NCBI RefSeq assembly: GCF_022844465.1
Contig: NZ_JALHLP010000005.1
Location: 1-64,000, forward strand
Reading direction: 5' to 3'
Source of the DNA: Bradyrhizobium sp.
GTDB lineage: Bacteria; Pseudomonadota; Alphaproteobacteria; Rhizobiales; Xanthobacteraceae
Length of the DNA: 64,000 nucleotides
Below the pieces are notes generated by a model. It searched no databases, had not been told where the DNA came from, and saw only the letters and a list, made by a program, of their open reading frames with translations. The position numbers and the translations under genes were made by a program. Below, one piece after another: positions 1 through 7,888 of this stretch (positions are counted from its first letter, which is position 1; every line of letters starts with the position of its first letter).

Positions 1-1
1 C

Positions 2-1186
2 GGGCAGGACGACCCGCGCCCGCAGCCGCCGCCGGTTTCGATGCAGGACCCTGCGCTGCCGCCGACCCGCGAGCGCACCGGCGCGCCGCGCCGCGGCCCC
101 GATAATGGCGCGCCGCAGATGCCACCGCAGCCGGGTATGCGTGGCTTCCGCGACATCGCCGCCGACGCCGACGACCTTGGCCGCGCCGCAGCCCAAGCCA
201 ACCGCGCCGCGCGAAAGACCTATGCCAACGTGCCATCGCCCTCGCCGGAGTTCGACCGGCTCGAGCCGAGCATGGAAAACCGCGGCGCCGATCTGGAGAC
301 GCCCTATTCCTATGAGGAGTCGCTCGAGGAGGCCGACCGCTACGCGCCGCAGCCGCAGCAAACGCCGCAGCAACGTCCGCGGCTGCCCCAGGATCGCAAC
401 CGTGAGCCGAAGCGACGCACGATGTCGGCCGCGGCGTTTCCGTTCAAGAGCGCGATCGCGGTGGGCGTCGTCCTTGTTCTGGTCGGCGCCGGCATCCTCT
501 GGGGTAGGGCGGCTGTGACGTCGATCAGCAGCCTGTTCAAATCCTCGCCAACGGCGGAAACGCCAGCCAACTCGGCGGCGCCGCAGTCGCGGCCAAAGAT
601 TCCCGATCGGGTCGGTCAACCCTCGTCGTCGGAAAACGTGGCGCCGGTGGCGCAGCGCGTGGTTCTCTATGACGAAGATCCGGGCGACCCCAAGGGCAAG
701 CAATATGTCGGTTCGGTGATCTGGCGCACCGAACCGATCAAGGCGAGCGGCAACCAGAGGCCCGACATCGCGGTGCGCGCCGACATCGATATTCCCGACC
801 GCAAGTTCAAGATGACGATGTCGTTCCGCCGCAATACCGACACCTCGCTGCCGGCAAGCCACACCGCGGAGCTGACCTTCATCCTGCCGTCGGATTTCTC
901 CGGCGGCGGCGTCAGCAACGTGCCCGGCATCCTGATGAAGTCCAACGAGCAGGCGCGCGGCACGCCGCTGGCCGGGCTGGCGGTGAAGGTCACCGACGGC
1001 TTCTTCCTGGTCGGCCTTTCCAACGTCGATTCCGACCGCACGCGCAACTTGCAGCTTCTGAAGGAGCGTTCCTGGTTCGATGTGCCGCTGGTCTACATCA
1101 ACCAGCGCCGCGCCATCATCGCAATCGAAAAGGGCGCCCCGGGAGAGCGCGCGTTCAACGACGCGTTCGCGGCGTGGGGAGAGTAG
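2..1186 (+). CDS. Pro-rich single-pass membrane protein, 5' end outside window
   Basis: The reading frame is open from the first complete codon of the window, so the gene probably begins upstream; the first ATG at 41 is likely internal. Numbered from that ATG, residues 1-130 are rich in Pro, Arg and Ala and look disordered. A single hydrophobic helix spans about 136-155. Residues about 200-381 form a folded, mostly beta-rich domain with no cofactor motif that I recognise. The predicted topology is a cytoplasmic N-terminus and a periplasmic C-terminal domain. I do not recognise a named family and give no function. The gene ends 77 bases before the next one on the same strand. Confidence 0.7.
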   Translation, partial: GQDDPRPQPPPVSMQDPALPPTRERTGAPRRGPDNGAPQMPPQPGMRGFRDIAADADDLGRAAAQANRAARKTYANVPSPSPEFDRLEPSMENRGADLETPYSYEESLEEADRYAPQPQQTPQQRPRLPQDRNREPKRRTMSAAAFPFKSAIAVGVVLVLVGAGILWGRAAVTSISSLFKSSPTAETPANSAAPQSRPKIPDRVGQPSSSENVAPVAQRVVLYDEDPGDPKGKQYVGSVIWRTEPIKASGNQRPDIAVRADIDIPDRKFKMTMSFRRNTDTSLPASHTAELTFILPSDFSGGGVSNVPGILMKSNEQARGTPLAGLAVKVTDGFFLVGLSNVDSDRTRNLQLLKERSWFDVPLVYINQRRAIIAIEKGAPGERAFNDAFAAWGE

Positions 1187-1263
1187 CGGCGTTGCTCCAC
1201 CGGGCCGTGCGCGTCGCGGACGGCCACTGAAGCGGCAATCACGAGGTTCAGGCGGAGGTCGCC

Positions 1264-1686
1264 GTGAAACGCTATCTGATCTTCGCGGCCGTAGCCCCGT
1301 TCGTCGGCGGCTTTCTGATGTTGTTCGCGTCCACCGCGGCTTCGGGCTATTGGGCGGAAACCAATCTGCGCGAAGTCGGGAAATTCGTCGTCGCGTTTTT
1401 CAAGACTCTGCAATACAGCTACCTGTTCGGCATCGTGCCGGCGTTGATGGTAGCCGCGATCGACGACATCCTCTGTCATGTCAGGCGCATTGGTCCGGCG
1501 CTGCGGATGCTGATCGTCGGCGCGATCGGCTTCTTCGCCTCGGGATCGCTCTATGGCTCACGCGGGCCGGACACCGGCGTGCTGCAGTTCGTTCTCTATG
1601 GCAGCGTCGGCCTCGCCCCGGCATTGCTGTCGTCCTGGCTTGCTCGAAGATACGCCGACGCGCCGCAGCCGGTTCGCTCGACCTAA
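1264..1686 (+). CDS. Small multi-pass membrane protein (DUF5413-like)
   Basis: This 140-residue hydrophobic protein has about four predicted membrane helices, near residues 5-27, 52-68, 80-100 and 107-125. The start is a GTG with a strong GGAGG seven bases upstream, which settles it. The overall pattern resembles small Bradyrhizobium-type membrane proteins grouped as DUF5413, from memory. No catalytic motif is visible and the function is unknown. The neighbouring genes give no functional hint. Confidence 0.7.
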   Translation: MKRYLIFAAVAPFVGGFLMLFASTAASGYWAETNLREVGKFVVAFFKTLQYSYLFGIVPALMVAAIDDILCHVRRIGPALRMLIVGAIGFFASGSLYGSRGPDTGVLQFVLYGSVGLAPALLSSWLARRYADAPQPVRST

Positions 1687-1762
1687 CTCCCCCCAGTCGG
1701 TTTGCGAGTCTTATTGGCGTTCACCAGATGAAACTTGCGGCGTGGATGCGCGTTAGCGATTA

Positions 1763-2290
1763 ATGACGATATCAAGCGACCACAGCCATCATCCGGCTCG
1801 TTCACACGCCGATCGCCCCTTTGCGGGGACTGCGTCGGGACACCGACGCGTGATCGACCAGGAGGGCCGTGACGTCTCCGCGGCAATGGTTGGCCCGGCC
1901 TTCGAGCAGCACGATTCAAGATTTGGCCGAAATCAATTCGGACACTTGACACGGCAACAGCGGCTGGCGCGGCTGCACACCATCGCCAAGCTGCTGGACA
2001 CGGCCTTTATCTTGCCCGGCACGAATTTTCGATACGGCATTGATGGGTTGATCGGGCTTATCCCGGTGGTGGGAGATATCGTCTCGACGGGGATTTCGCT
2101 GTGGCTGGTGCGCGAGGCGCGCGCATTAGGCGCGCCGTGGCACATCACGGCGCGGATGCTTGGCAATGTCGCCCTCGACAGCATGGTCGGACTTGTACCG
2201 CTCGCCGGCGATGTCTTTGACGTCATGTTCCGGGCCAACGCCCGCAACATCCGCATGCTGCAACGGTGGCTCGATACGCAGCCGAGATAG
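1763..2290 (+). CDS. DUF4112 domain-containing membrane protein
   Basis: The 175-residue protein has a polar His-rich N-terminus of about 65 residues, followed by a DUF4112-like domain at about 66-170. In that domain two short amphipathic or hydrophobic segments contain the repeated IPVVGD / VPLAGD motif, at about residues 95-100 and 147-152. The family is a small integral membrane group of unknown role. The ATG at 1763 is the first available start; a later start near residue 42 is possible because the N-terminal part is low in conservation signals. Confidence 0.75.
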   Translation: MTISSDHSHHPARSHADRPFAGTASGHRRVIDQEGRDVSAAMVGPAFEQHDSRFGRNQFGHLTRQQRLARLHTIAKLLDTAFILPGTNFRYGIDGLIGLIPVVGDIVSTGISLWLVREARALGAPWHITARMLGNVALDSMVGLVPLAGDVFDVMFRANARNIRMLQRWLDTQPR

Positions 2291-2343
2291 CCGATCTGGG
2301 AAGAATGGATGCCCCGGGAAACCCGTGTCCGGGGTTGCCGGCT

Positions 2344-2616
2344 TTACGCCGCGTCGGCGTCGGCTGGCGCGCGCGGCCGGCGCGGCAGCGGGAAGGCTTC
2401 GCTTTCGTAGAGCGACCGGATCCCACTCTGATCGAAGCGGGCTTCCTCGACCTGCAGATAGGCGCCGTTCAGCGAGTCCGCGGGCAATTCCTCGATCGCG
2501 AAGCGAACCGCCTCGGCCGCGGTGCCAAAGCGCCGATACGCAAACCCGGCCCGCTTCTTCTTGCGGATCGCGGCGGGAAACAGTTCGGCAGCGGTGTCGT
2601 AACTGAAGGGACGCAT
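2344..2616 (-). CDS. Small conserved hypothetical protein
   Basis: This is a 90-residue basic, soluble protein. The chosen ATG at 2616 has GAGGT about nine bases upstream; an in-frame start five codons earlier lacks this. There is no signal peptide, membrane helix or cysteine motif. The central stretch (FAIEELPADSLNGAYLQVEE) looks like a compact alpha/beta domain of the sort common in small rhizobial hypothetical proteins. I do not recognise a function. It converges on the DUF4112 gene. Confidence 0.6.
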   Translation of the reverse strand: MRPFSYDTAAELFPAAIRKKKRAGFAYRRFGTAAEAVRFAIEELPADSLNGAYLQVEEARFDQSGIRSLYESEAFPLPRRPRAPADADAA

Positions 2617-2849
2617 GGTCTGTGACCTCAATCTTTTTGGCTCTTACTGGTAGAGCGAATGGGGATTGGACGACGGCGGTTCCTGTTGGCGGCGCGCCGT
2701 GCACGTCATTTCAAGTCCTAATATAAGCCTGTTTGACAGAAATGCGACTCCTGAAGCCTGACATTGGAGATGATGATGAATCAACGCATGGCTGCCCAAA
2801 AACTGCGCACTAACCGAAAAATTATAACAATTTCAATTAGTTATTCACG

Positions 2850-3014
2850 CTACAACTTGCCGCGCAAGACCAGGATAACAAGCACGATCAAAATCACGCC
2901 ACCAAGGCCCATGCCGGAATGACCCATGCCGTAGCCGTAGCCGCCGAAGCGGCCCGAAAAGCCGCCCAGGAGAAAAACAATCAGCAAGATGATCAGTATT
3001 GTTCCAAGCGACAT
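2850..3014 (-). CDS. DUF3309 family 54-residue membrane protein
   Basis: The peptide starts MSLGTILIILL and consists of two hydrophobic stretches (about 3-17 and 37-51) joined by a Gly/Tyr/Met-rich hinge. That is the layout of the DUF3309 family of tiny membrane proteins, usually 50-60 residues. The open frame extends 38 codons further upstream, but the shorter start matches the family size. The function of the family is unknown. The 233 bases between this gene's stop and the neighbour at 2616 hold an AT-rich stretch near 2815-2850 but no gene I can support. Confidence 0.65.
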   Translation of the reverse strand: MSLGTILIILLIVFLLGGFSGRFGGYGYGMGHSGMGLGGVILIVLVILVLRGKL

Positions 3015-3209
3015 GGCGTGCGCTCCGAGAGGGGCCGCTGGCTGCTGAAAGCCGCCCGCGGGCGGAGCAAAGCATATTTTGGGCAGCAAGTCAGATGCCA
3101 TCAGCCAGGCTGCGTCTGCGAGGGCCATCCCGCACCGCCTGTCCGCGGCCCGCTTTCGCGCAAGCCGAAGGCCAGCCCGCGCGGAGATCAGCGCAGAACC
3201 CTGCTGAAG

Positions 3210-3620
3210 CTATTTCGGCTGCAGCTTCAATGCGGCCGAGTTGATGCAGTAGCGCAGCCCGGTCGGGCCGGGGCCGTCCTCGAAGACGTGGCCGAGATGG
3301 CCGTTGCATTTCGAGCACAAGACCTCGGTGCGGATCATACCATGGCTGACATCGCGCTCTTCGTCGACATGGCCGTCCACCGCCGGCGCGGTAAAGCTCG
3401 GCCAGCCGCAGCCGGACTCGAACTTGGCGTCTGATTCGAACAGTGCCTGGCCGCAGCCGGCGCAGATATAGGTCCCCTTGCGCTGCTCATGCTCGTACTC
3501 GCCGGAGAACGGCCGCTCGGTCGCCTTCTCGCGCAGCACCGCGTACTGCATCGGCGTCAGCTCGCGGCGCCACTCGGCTTCGCTCTTGACGACCTTGGCG
3601 GGTGTCTTGGTGTCGGACAT
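3210..3620 (-). CDS. msrB: Peptide-methionine (R)-S-oxide reductase MsrB
   Basis: MsrB reduces the R epimer of methionine sulfoxide in proteins, using thioredoxin. The 136-residue sequence carries the complete family signature: zinc cysteine pairs C53/C56 and C102/C105, a resolving-type cysteine at C71 in the CGWPSF motif, and the catalytic cysteine C125 in RYCINS. There is no export signal, so the enzyme should be cytoplasmic. It lies downstream of msrA in the same orientation, but a 103-base palindromic repeat and about 140 bases separate them, so they may be transcribed separately. Confidence 0.95.
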   Translation of the reverse strand: MSDTKTPAKVVKSEAEWRRELTPMQYAVLREKATERPFSGEYEHEQRKGTYICAGCGQALFESDAKFESGCGWPSFTAPAVDGHVDEERDVSHGMIRTEVLCSKCNGHLGHVFEDGPGPTGLRYCINSAALKLQPK

Positions 3621-3640
3621 GGTTTCTCCTCGGATTGATC

Positions 3641-3743
3641 GTCATTCCGGGGCGATGCGAAGCATCGAACCCGGAATCTCGAGATTCCCCGATGCGCAAT
3701 TGCGCATCTGAGGTCTGGTGCTAACGCATCATCCCGGAATGAC
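3641..3743. repeat. Interspersed palindromic repeat, GTCATTCCGGG type, copy 1
   Basis: The element is bounded by the 11-base inverted ends GTCATTCCGGG and CCCGGAATGAC. Inside are nested palindromes: GATGC-GAA-GCATC, the perfect 16-base GGAATCTCGAGATTCC, and the perfect 18-base GATGCGCAATTGCGCATC. Related copies lie at 19150-19229 and 63619-63743. It sits between msrB and msrA and codes for nothing. Confidence 0.9.
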
Positions 3744-3761
3744 GCGGCCTCGACGCAGGCA

Positions 3762-4481
3762 TCAATTGGTAACCTTCGCCTTGTTCACCAATGTCGGCTT
3801 CGCGACGTAGTTCTCCGCAAAAATCTTCTTCAGGTTCTCGATCTTCGGAAGGTCGTTGAAGACAATATAGGGCTCGTTAGGGTGCAGCGTCAGGTAGTCC
3901 TGGTGATAGTCCTCGGCCGCATAGAACGCCTGCAGCGGGCCGACCTTGGTCACGATCGGTTTCTTGTACGCCTTGGCGGCGGTGAGCTGGGAGATATAGG
4001 CCTCCGCCACCTTCTTCTGCTCGTCATTCACCGCGAAGATCGCCGAGCGATAATGCGTGCCGACGTCCGGCCCCTGACGGTTCAGCTGCGTCGGATCGTG
4101 TACGACGGAAAAGAATATCTGCAGGATCTTGCCATAGCTGATCTTCTTCGGATCGTACCTGATCTCGACCGCTTCGGCATGCCCGGTCGTGCCGGTGCCG
4201 ATCATGGTGTAGTTCGCGGTCGCCTTGCTGCCACCGGAATAGCCGGACACCGCGTTGAGAACGCCGGCGGTGTGCTGGTAGACACCCTGCACGCCCCAGA
4301 AACAGCCGCCCGCGAGCACGGCGGTCTGGATGCCGTCGGCGGCCTGAACGTCGATCGCGGGTGGGGGAATAATGACGGCTTCCTCCGAGGCGCGGGTGGG
4401 AGAGATGGCGAACGCGGCGAGGGCCAGCGCGCCGAAGGCGGCGGCGCTTAACGACAGGCGGCTGAATGGGCGAGGGGGCAT
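3762..4481 (-). CDS. msrA: Peptide-methionine (S)-S-oxide reductase MsrA, exported form
   Basis: MsrA reduces S-methionine sulfoxide. The catalytic motif GGCFWG is present with Cys60, and the conserved GYSGG, GTGTTGHAE, HDPTQLNRQGPDVGTHYRS-type core and the EDYHQDY segment follow in order. Residues 1-32 form a signal peptide (basic start, hydrophobic core, Ala-rich end), implying a periplasmic enzyme, unlike the neighbouring MsrB. C60 is the only cysteine, so no resolving cysteine is available. The start at 4481 was chosen because it begins the signal peptide; the frame stays open 34 codons further upstream. The protein is 239 residues, somewhat longer than cytoplasmic MsrA because of the leader. 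Confidence 0.93.
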   Translation of the reverse strand: MPPRPFSRLSLSAAAFGALALAAFAISPTRASEEAVIIPPPAIDVQAADGIQTAVLAGGCFWGVQGVYQHTAGVLNAVSGYSGGSKATANYTMIGTGTTGHAEAVEIRYDPKKISYGKILQIFFSVVHDPTQLNRQGPDVGTHYRSAIFAVNDEQKKVAEAYISQLTAAKAYKKPIVTKVGPLQAFYAAEDYHQDYLTLHPNEPYIVFNDLPKIENLKKIFAENYVAKPTLVNKAKVTN

Positions 4482-4638
4482 GGGTTTCTCTTGGGCAAAG
4501 TGGGTTGAAGGCAGTCTAGGCCGCATGCGTTGTTTCGCAATCGGCCGGCGTTCCGATCCCCATGATACGGGCATCGCTGCCAAATGTTACCGCCCGCGCC
4601 ACACGAGTTCGTGAAAGCAGGCCCGGAATACCCCGCCC

Positions 4639-5754
4639 TCACACCACCACGCTCAGCCTTTTCGCCGCGCGGGTGATGCCGGTGTAGAGCCAGCGCGCCC
4701 GGCTGTCCTGGAACGCAAAGCTCTCGTCGAACAGAACCACATCGTCCCATTGCGAACCCTGCGACTTGTGCACGGTGAGCACGTAGCCAAAGTCGAACTC
4801 GTCATAGGGCTTGCGCTGCTCCCACGGAATCGCCTCGACGCCGCCCTCGAAGCAGTCGTGGCGGACCGAGACCTTGGTGACCTTGTGGCCGAAATCCTCG
4901 TCGGGCGAGAGCCGCATGGTCAGAATCCGGGATTTCGATTTCGCCTGGGTGCGCGACTTCACCCGCCACAGCCCGCCGTTGAACAGGCCTTTCCTGCGGT
5001 TGTTGCGCAGGCAGACCAGCTTGTCGCCGGCGACCGGCAAGGGATCCTCGATGTTCTGCTTCTGCCGTACCCGCATGTTGTAGGCGCGGCGGGTGTTGTT
5101 GCGCCCGACCAGGACCTGGTCGGCCCGCATCACGCGGTCGGGGTCGACATCGCTGCGCGAGACCACCTCGCTCTCGCCGTGGCGGCCGATCTCGAGTTCG
5201 CGGCCCTCGCGGATATCCATCGACATCCGCACGATCGGATCGTCCTGCGCCTGGCGATGCACCTCGGTCAGCATCGCATCGGGCTCGCAATCGGTGAAGA
5301 AGCCGCCGCCCTGGATCGGCGGCAACTGCGCGGGATCGCCGAGCACCAGCAGCGGACAGTCGAACGACATCAGGTCGCGGCCAAGTTCTGCGTCGACCAT
5401 CGAACATTCGTCGATCACGATCAGCTTGGCCTTCGAGGCCGGCGCGTCGTCCCAAAGCTCGAAGCTCGGCTGCTCGACGCCGGATTCGCGGGCCCGATAG
5501 ATCAGCGAATGGATGGTGGAGGCGTTGTCGCAGCCCTTGTTGCGCATCACCAGCGCCGCCTTGCCGGTGAAGGCGGCGAACTTGACCTCGCCATCGACGG
5601 CCTCGGCGATGTGCCGCGCCAGCGTGGTCTTGCCGGTTCCGGCATAGCCGAACAGCCGGAACACCGGCGGCGTGCCGTTCCTGCCGGGTTTCGCCTTCAT
5701 CCAGTCGCCAACGGCTTTCAGCGCGGAATCCTGGTGCGGCGTAAAGGTGGTCAT
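4639..5754 (-). CDS. ATP-dependent DNA helicase, Dda/RecD-like (superfamily 1B)
   Basis: The 371-residue protein has an SF1 helicase layout. Walker A (GYAGTGKTT) is at about 36-44, Walker B (VIDECSMVD) at about 112-120, and motif III (GDPAQLPP) at about 139-146. A C-terminal UvrD-type motif (TVHKSQGSQWDDV) near 330 and the motif VI element YTGITRA near the end complete it. It lacks the N-terminal domains of RecD2, so a compact phage Dda-type 5'-3' helicase is the closest description. The likely role is in DNA repair or replication restart. It is upstream of msrA on the same strand with about 160 bases between them. Confidence 0.88.
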   Translation of the reverse strand: MTTFTPHQDSALKAVGDWMKAKPGRNGTPPVFRLFGYAGTGKTTLARHIAEAVDGEVKFAAFTGKAALVMRNKGCDNASTIHSLIYRARESGVEQPSFELWDDAPASKAKLIVIDECSMVDAELGRDLMSFDCPLLVLGDPAQLPPIQGGGFFTDCEPDAMLTEVHRQAQDDPIVRMSMDIREGRELEIGRHGESEVVSRSDVDPDRVMRADQVLVGRNNTRRAYNMRVRQKQNIEDPLPVAGDKLVCLRNNRRKGLFNGGLWRVKSRTQAKSKSRILTMRLSPDEDFGHKVTKVSVRHDCFEGGVEAIPWEQRKPYDEFDFGYVLTVHKSQGSQWDDVVLFDESFAFQDSRARWLYTGITRAAKRLSVVV

Positions 5755-5844
5755 GGGGTCCGGGAAGGGGAGAAGCCGTGCGCGACTCAGCGATCCCCGA
5801 AACTAACCATTCGCTCGCCCGGCGCAAGCCGCCGGGTCAGGCGC

Positions 5845-5928
5845 CTATTGCCAGCCGGGAATGCCGCGCATGTCGGGAAGCTGATGGGCGATGCCCTTGT
5901 GCAGCCGGGAAAAGTTGATGCCCGCCAT
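5845..5928 (-). CDS. Candidate 27-residue microprotein at the end of the nar operon
   Basis: An ATG starts three bases after the carbonic anhydrase stop codon and opens a frame of 27 codons ending in TAG. The purine-rich AGGAAGGA, which codes for the last residues of the carbonic anhydrase, lies eight bases before this ATG and is an excellent Shine-Dalgarno. The predicted peptide begins MAGINFSRLHKG and ends GIPGWQ. It has no hydrophobic segment. I do not recognise it. It could be a real small protein coupled to the upstream gene or a remnant of a longer gene; only the ribosome binding site and spacing support it. Confidence 0.45.
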   Translation of the reverse strand: MAGINFSRLHKGIAHQLPDMRGIPGWQ

Positions 5929-5931
5929 CGA

Positions 5932-6660
5932 CTATCCTTCCTCAAGAAGCTGAGGTTCCAGCGCGGTCAGCCCTTCGAATGCCTCGACGGCGTGCCGGCG
6001 GATCATCGTCACCGGCTCGGCAAAGCCGGCATAGCTGTTGACCCTGTCGAGATCTTCAGCTTCGGCGAGCGACGACAGCTTCAGGCCGAGATCCCTCAAC
6101 AGTCCATCCTCAAGACCGTAGATCCAGCCATGAACCGACACGGCCTGGCCACGCTGCCAGGCAGCCCTGACAATTGGCGTTGCCGCGACGCGCCGCAACT
6201 GCATCTCGACATTCAATTCACAAGCGCGATCGATCCGCGCTTCCTCGTCCGGCAGGAGCGCAAGATCGGCCGCGCAGCGCCGGCACATCTCGCGAACCGG
6301 CGCGAGCCAGTGGTCCACCAGGCCGCCACCGCCGGGTGGTTCGAATGCCCGGCGGATTCCGCCGCAACCGTAATGTCCGCAAACGATAATGTGCTCCACG
6401 CGCAGCGTTTCAATCGCAAACTCCAGAACGGACAGAACATTCATGTCGCCGGTGTGAACGATATTCGCAACATTGCGGTGTACGAACACCTCGCCCGGGT
6501 CGAGGCCAACGATATCGTTGGCCGGAACGCGGCTATCCGAACATCCAATCCAGAGATGCCGTGGTGTCTGCTGCTCTGCGAGACGGCGAAAATAATCGGG
6601 GTCGTTACGGGTTCTTTGCAGAGCCCAGGCGACATTGCGATCGAATAGCTCGTCGATCAT
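5932..6660 (-). CDS. Beta-class carbonic anhydrase
   Basis: Beta-carbonic anhydrases interconvert CO2 and bicarbonate with an active-site zinc. The zinc and active-site set is visible: C40 in the CSDSRV motif with D42 and R44, then H96 and C99 in GHYGCGG. The 242-residue length fits the family. An in-frame start ten codons upstream (6690) is possible; neither start has a strong ribosome binding site, and I chose the one beginning MIDELFDRN by family resemblance. It follows the cysteine-tail protein by 52 bases (22 if the longer start is used), in the same orientation as narGHJI, so it probably belongs to that transcript. No signal peptide is seen. Confidence 0.92.
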   Translation of the reverse strand: MIDELFDRNVAWALQRTRNDPDYFRRLAEQQTPRHLWIGCSDSRVPANDIVGLDPGEVFVHRNVANIVHTGDMNVLSVLEFAIETLRVEHIIVCGHYGCGGIRRAFEPPGGGGLVDHWLAPVREMCRRCAADLALLPDEEARIDRACELNVEMQLRRVAATPIVRAAWQRGQAVSVHGWIYGLEDGLLRDLGLKLSSLAEAEDLDRVNSYAGFAEPVTMIRRHAVEAFEGLTALEPQLLEEG

Positions 6661-6712
6661 CGCGGGCTCGCTATCCCGTTCCAATCGCATGGCGGATCGA
6701 TGAAGCCTTTTC

Positions 6713-7051
6713 TCATGAACAACCTCCGCTGTCTCCGCAAGTGCAACCGGCGTGGGCCGTAACTGCAGGCGTCTCGTCCTGCTTCAGCGACCAGTGGACC
6801 ATGTAGTTCAGGCAACCGATTCCCGGATCGTCCGCACGTTCGATCACGTTCATCAAGGCGAGCCAATCCTCGCTTACCGCCAGATTGGCAAAACGCCGTA
6901 CCGCGCCCGCCGCGTATTCGCCGACCGTCTCCTCATGGCGAAACGCGGCTTCGCCGACGCGCGCCAACAGCACAATGTCGTTGCAGGCAAGCAGCGCCTC
7001 GCTGGCCCGGGCTTCCTCGCTGAAGCTGCCGATGATCTCGCCAAGTTGCAT
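6713..7051 (-). CDS. 112-residue nar-operon protein with cysteine tail, unknown function
   Basis: This soluble, mainly helical protein ends in a cysteine cluster (GCTCGDSGGC, residues about 102-111) that could bind a metal or Fe-S cofactor or act in redox exchange. Its ribosome binding site AGGAA overlaps the stop codon of the parvulin gene (nine-base gap), which points to translational coupling. The position, directly after narI and parvulin, suggests a role in assembling or protecting the nitrate reductase, but that is inference. There is no signal peptide or membrane helix. I do not recognise a named family. Confidence 0.75.
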   Translation of the reverse strand: MQLGEIIGSFSEEARASEALLACNDIVLLARVGEAAFRHEETVGEYAAGAVRRFANLAVSEDWLALMNVIERADDPGIGCLNYMVHWSLKQDETPAVTAHAGCTCGDSGGCS

Positions 7052-7060
7052 GGTTCGTTC

Positions 7061-7885
7061 CTACTGCAGCAGCGGCGAGCCCGCCGCGGCCAGCGTCACG
7101 CCGGTGATGTCGGCGCGACCGGCCAGCACCGACACATATTGCGCGAGCGCGCGATGCCGAACGCTGGTCGCGAGGTAATCGGCGATGCGGTCGCGCGCCA
7201 GTTCGAACGGAAGCACCCGCCCTGGCGCGCGCTGATCGAGCCGAATCACGTGAAACCCATAGCGTGTTTCGGCGACCGCGAATTCGCCTGGTCGCATGCG
7301 CTGCAGCGCGATCTCGAATTCGGCGACGGTCTGGCCGCGCGTCAACTGACCGAGACGGCCACCTTCTTGCGCCGAAGTCTTGCAATCGGAATGACTGCGA
7401 GCAAATTCAGCGAACAGGGGTGGATCGGCCCTGACCGCGGACAGAATGGTGTCGGCCGTCATCCGGGCATTGGCTCGCGCGGCGGCGTCGGTATGAGGTG
7501 CCGCGATGAGAATGTGTGCGGCTTCATAGAGGTCTCCCGAGCGAAAGCGCATTTGATTCTGCTCGTAGAAGCGACGGCAAACAGTCTCTTCAGGCTGCGG
7601 CGTCACCACCTCGCGTTCAATCAGGGTCCGCATCGCCGCTTCCTCCGCGGTCTCGCGGCGCCCTTCCGTATCGCTCAACGGCTCGGCTTGGATGCCAAGC
7701 CTCGCAGACTCCTGCAGCAGCAACTCGCGCACCACCAGCGCGCGGGCCGCCGCCTGCCATGCCAGGATCGGCTTTTCCGCCGGATGGTTCTGCACTTCGC
7801 GGGCGATAACCTCGCGCGGAATCACCTTGCCGTTGACGGTGACGGTCTTCGGCTTCGGCAGCGCATTGGTAATCGAGCAATCCAT
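7061..7885 (-). CDS. Parvulin-type peptidyl-prolyl isomerase of the nar operon (cytoplasmic, NifM-like)
   Basis: The 274-residue protein has a helical N-terminal region (about 1-120) and a PpiC/rotamase domain at about 121-225. The domain is recognised by EAAHILIAAPH, the FAEFARSHSDCKTSAQEGG segment split by LGQL, and the AETRYGFHVIRLD end motif. It has no signal peptide, unlike SurA or PrsA, so it should act in the cytoplasm, as NifM does for the nitrogenase Fe protein. It starts three bases after the narI stop codon, so it is part of the nar transcript and a likely folding helper for a Nar subunit. That client is inferred, not shown. Confidence 0.9.
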   Translation of the reverse strand: MDCSITNALPKPKTVTVNGKVIPREVIAREVQNHPAEKPILAWQAAARALVVRELLLQESARLGIQAEPLSDTEGRRETAEEAAMRTLIEREVVTPQPEETVCRRFYEQNQMRFRSGDLYEAAHILIAAPHTDAAARANARMTADTILSAVRADPPLFAEFARSHSDCKTSAQEGGRLGQLTRGQTVAEFEIALQRMRPGEFAVAETRYGFHVIRLDQRAPGRVLPFELARDRIADYLATSVRHRALAQYVSVLAGRADITGVTLAAAGSPLLQ

Positions 7886-7888
7886 GAT

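Noticed and set aside
2770..2922. Short plus-strand ORF starting ATGATGATGAATCAACG with a GGAG before it
   Set aside because: It runs antisense through the DUF3309-like gene and lacks any further support.
5818..5836. CCCGGCG-N5-CGCCGGG hairpin after the microORF as nar-operon terminator
   Set aside because: The stem is good but no T run follows on the minus strand; it could at best assist Rho-dependent termination.
4750..6648. Very long plus-strand open frame (632 codons) opposite the helicase and carbonic anhydrase genes
   Set aside because: It is the mirror of real genes on the other strand in a high-GC genome; its translation is rich in His, Arg, Leu and Gly repeats without domain motifs.
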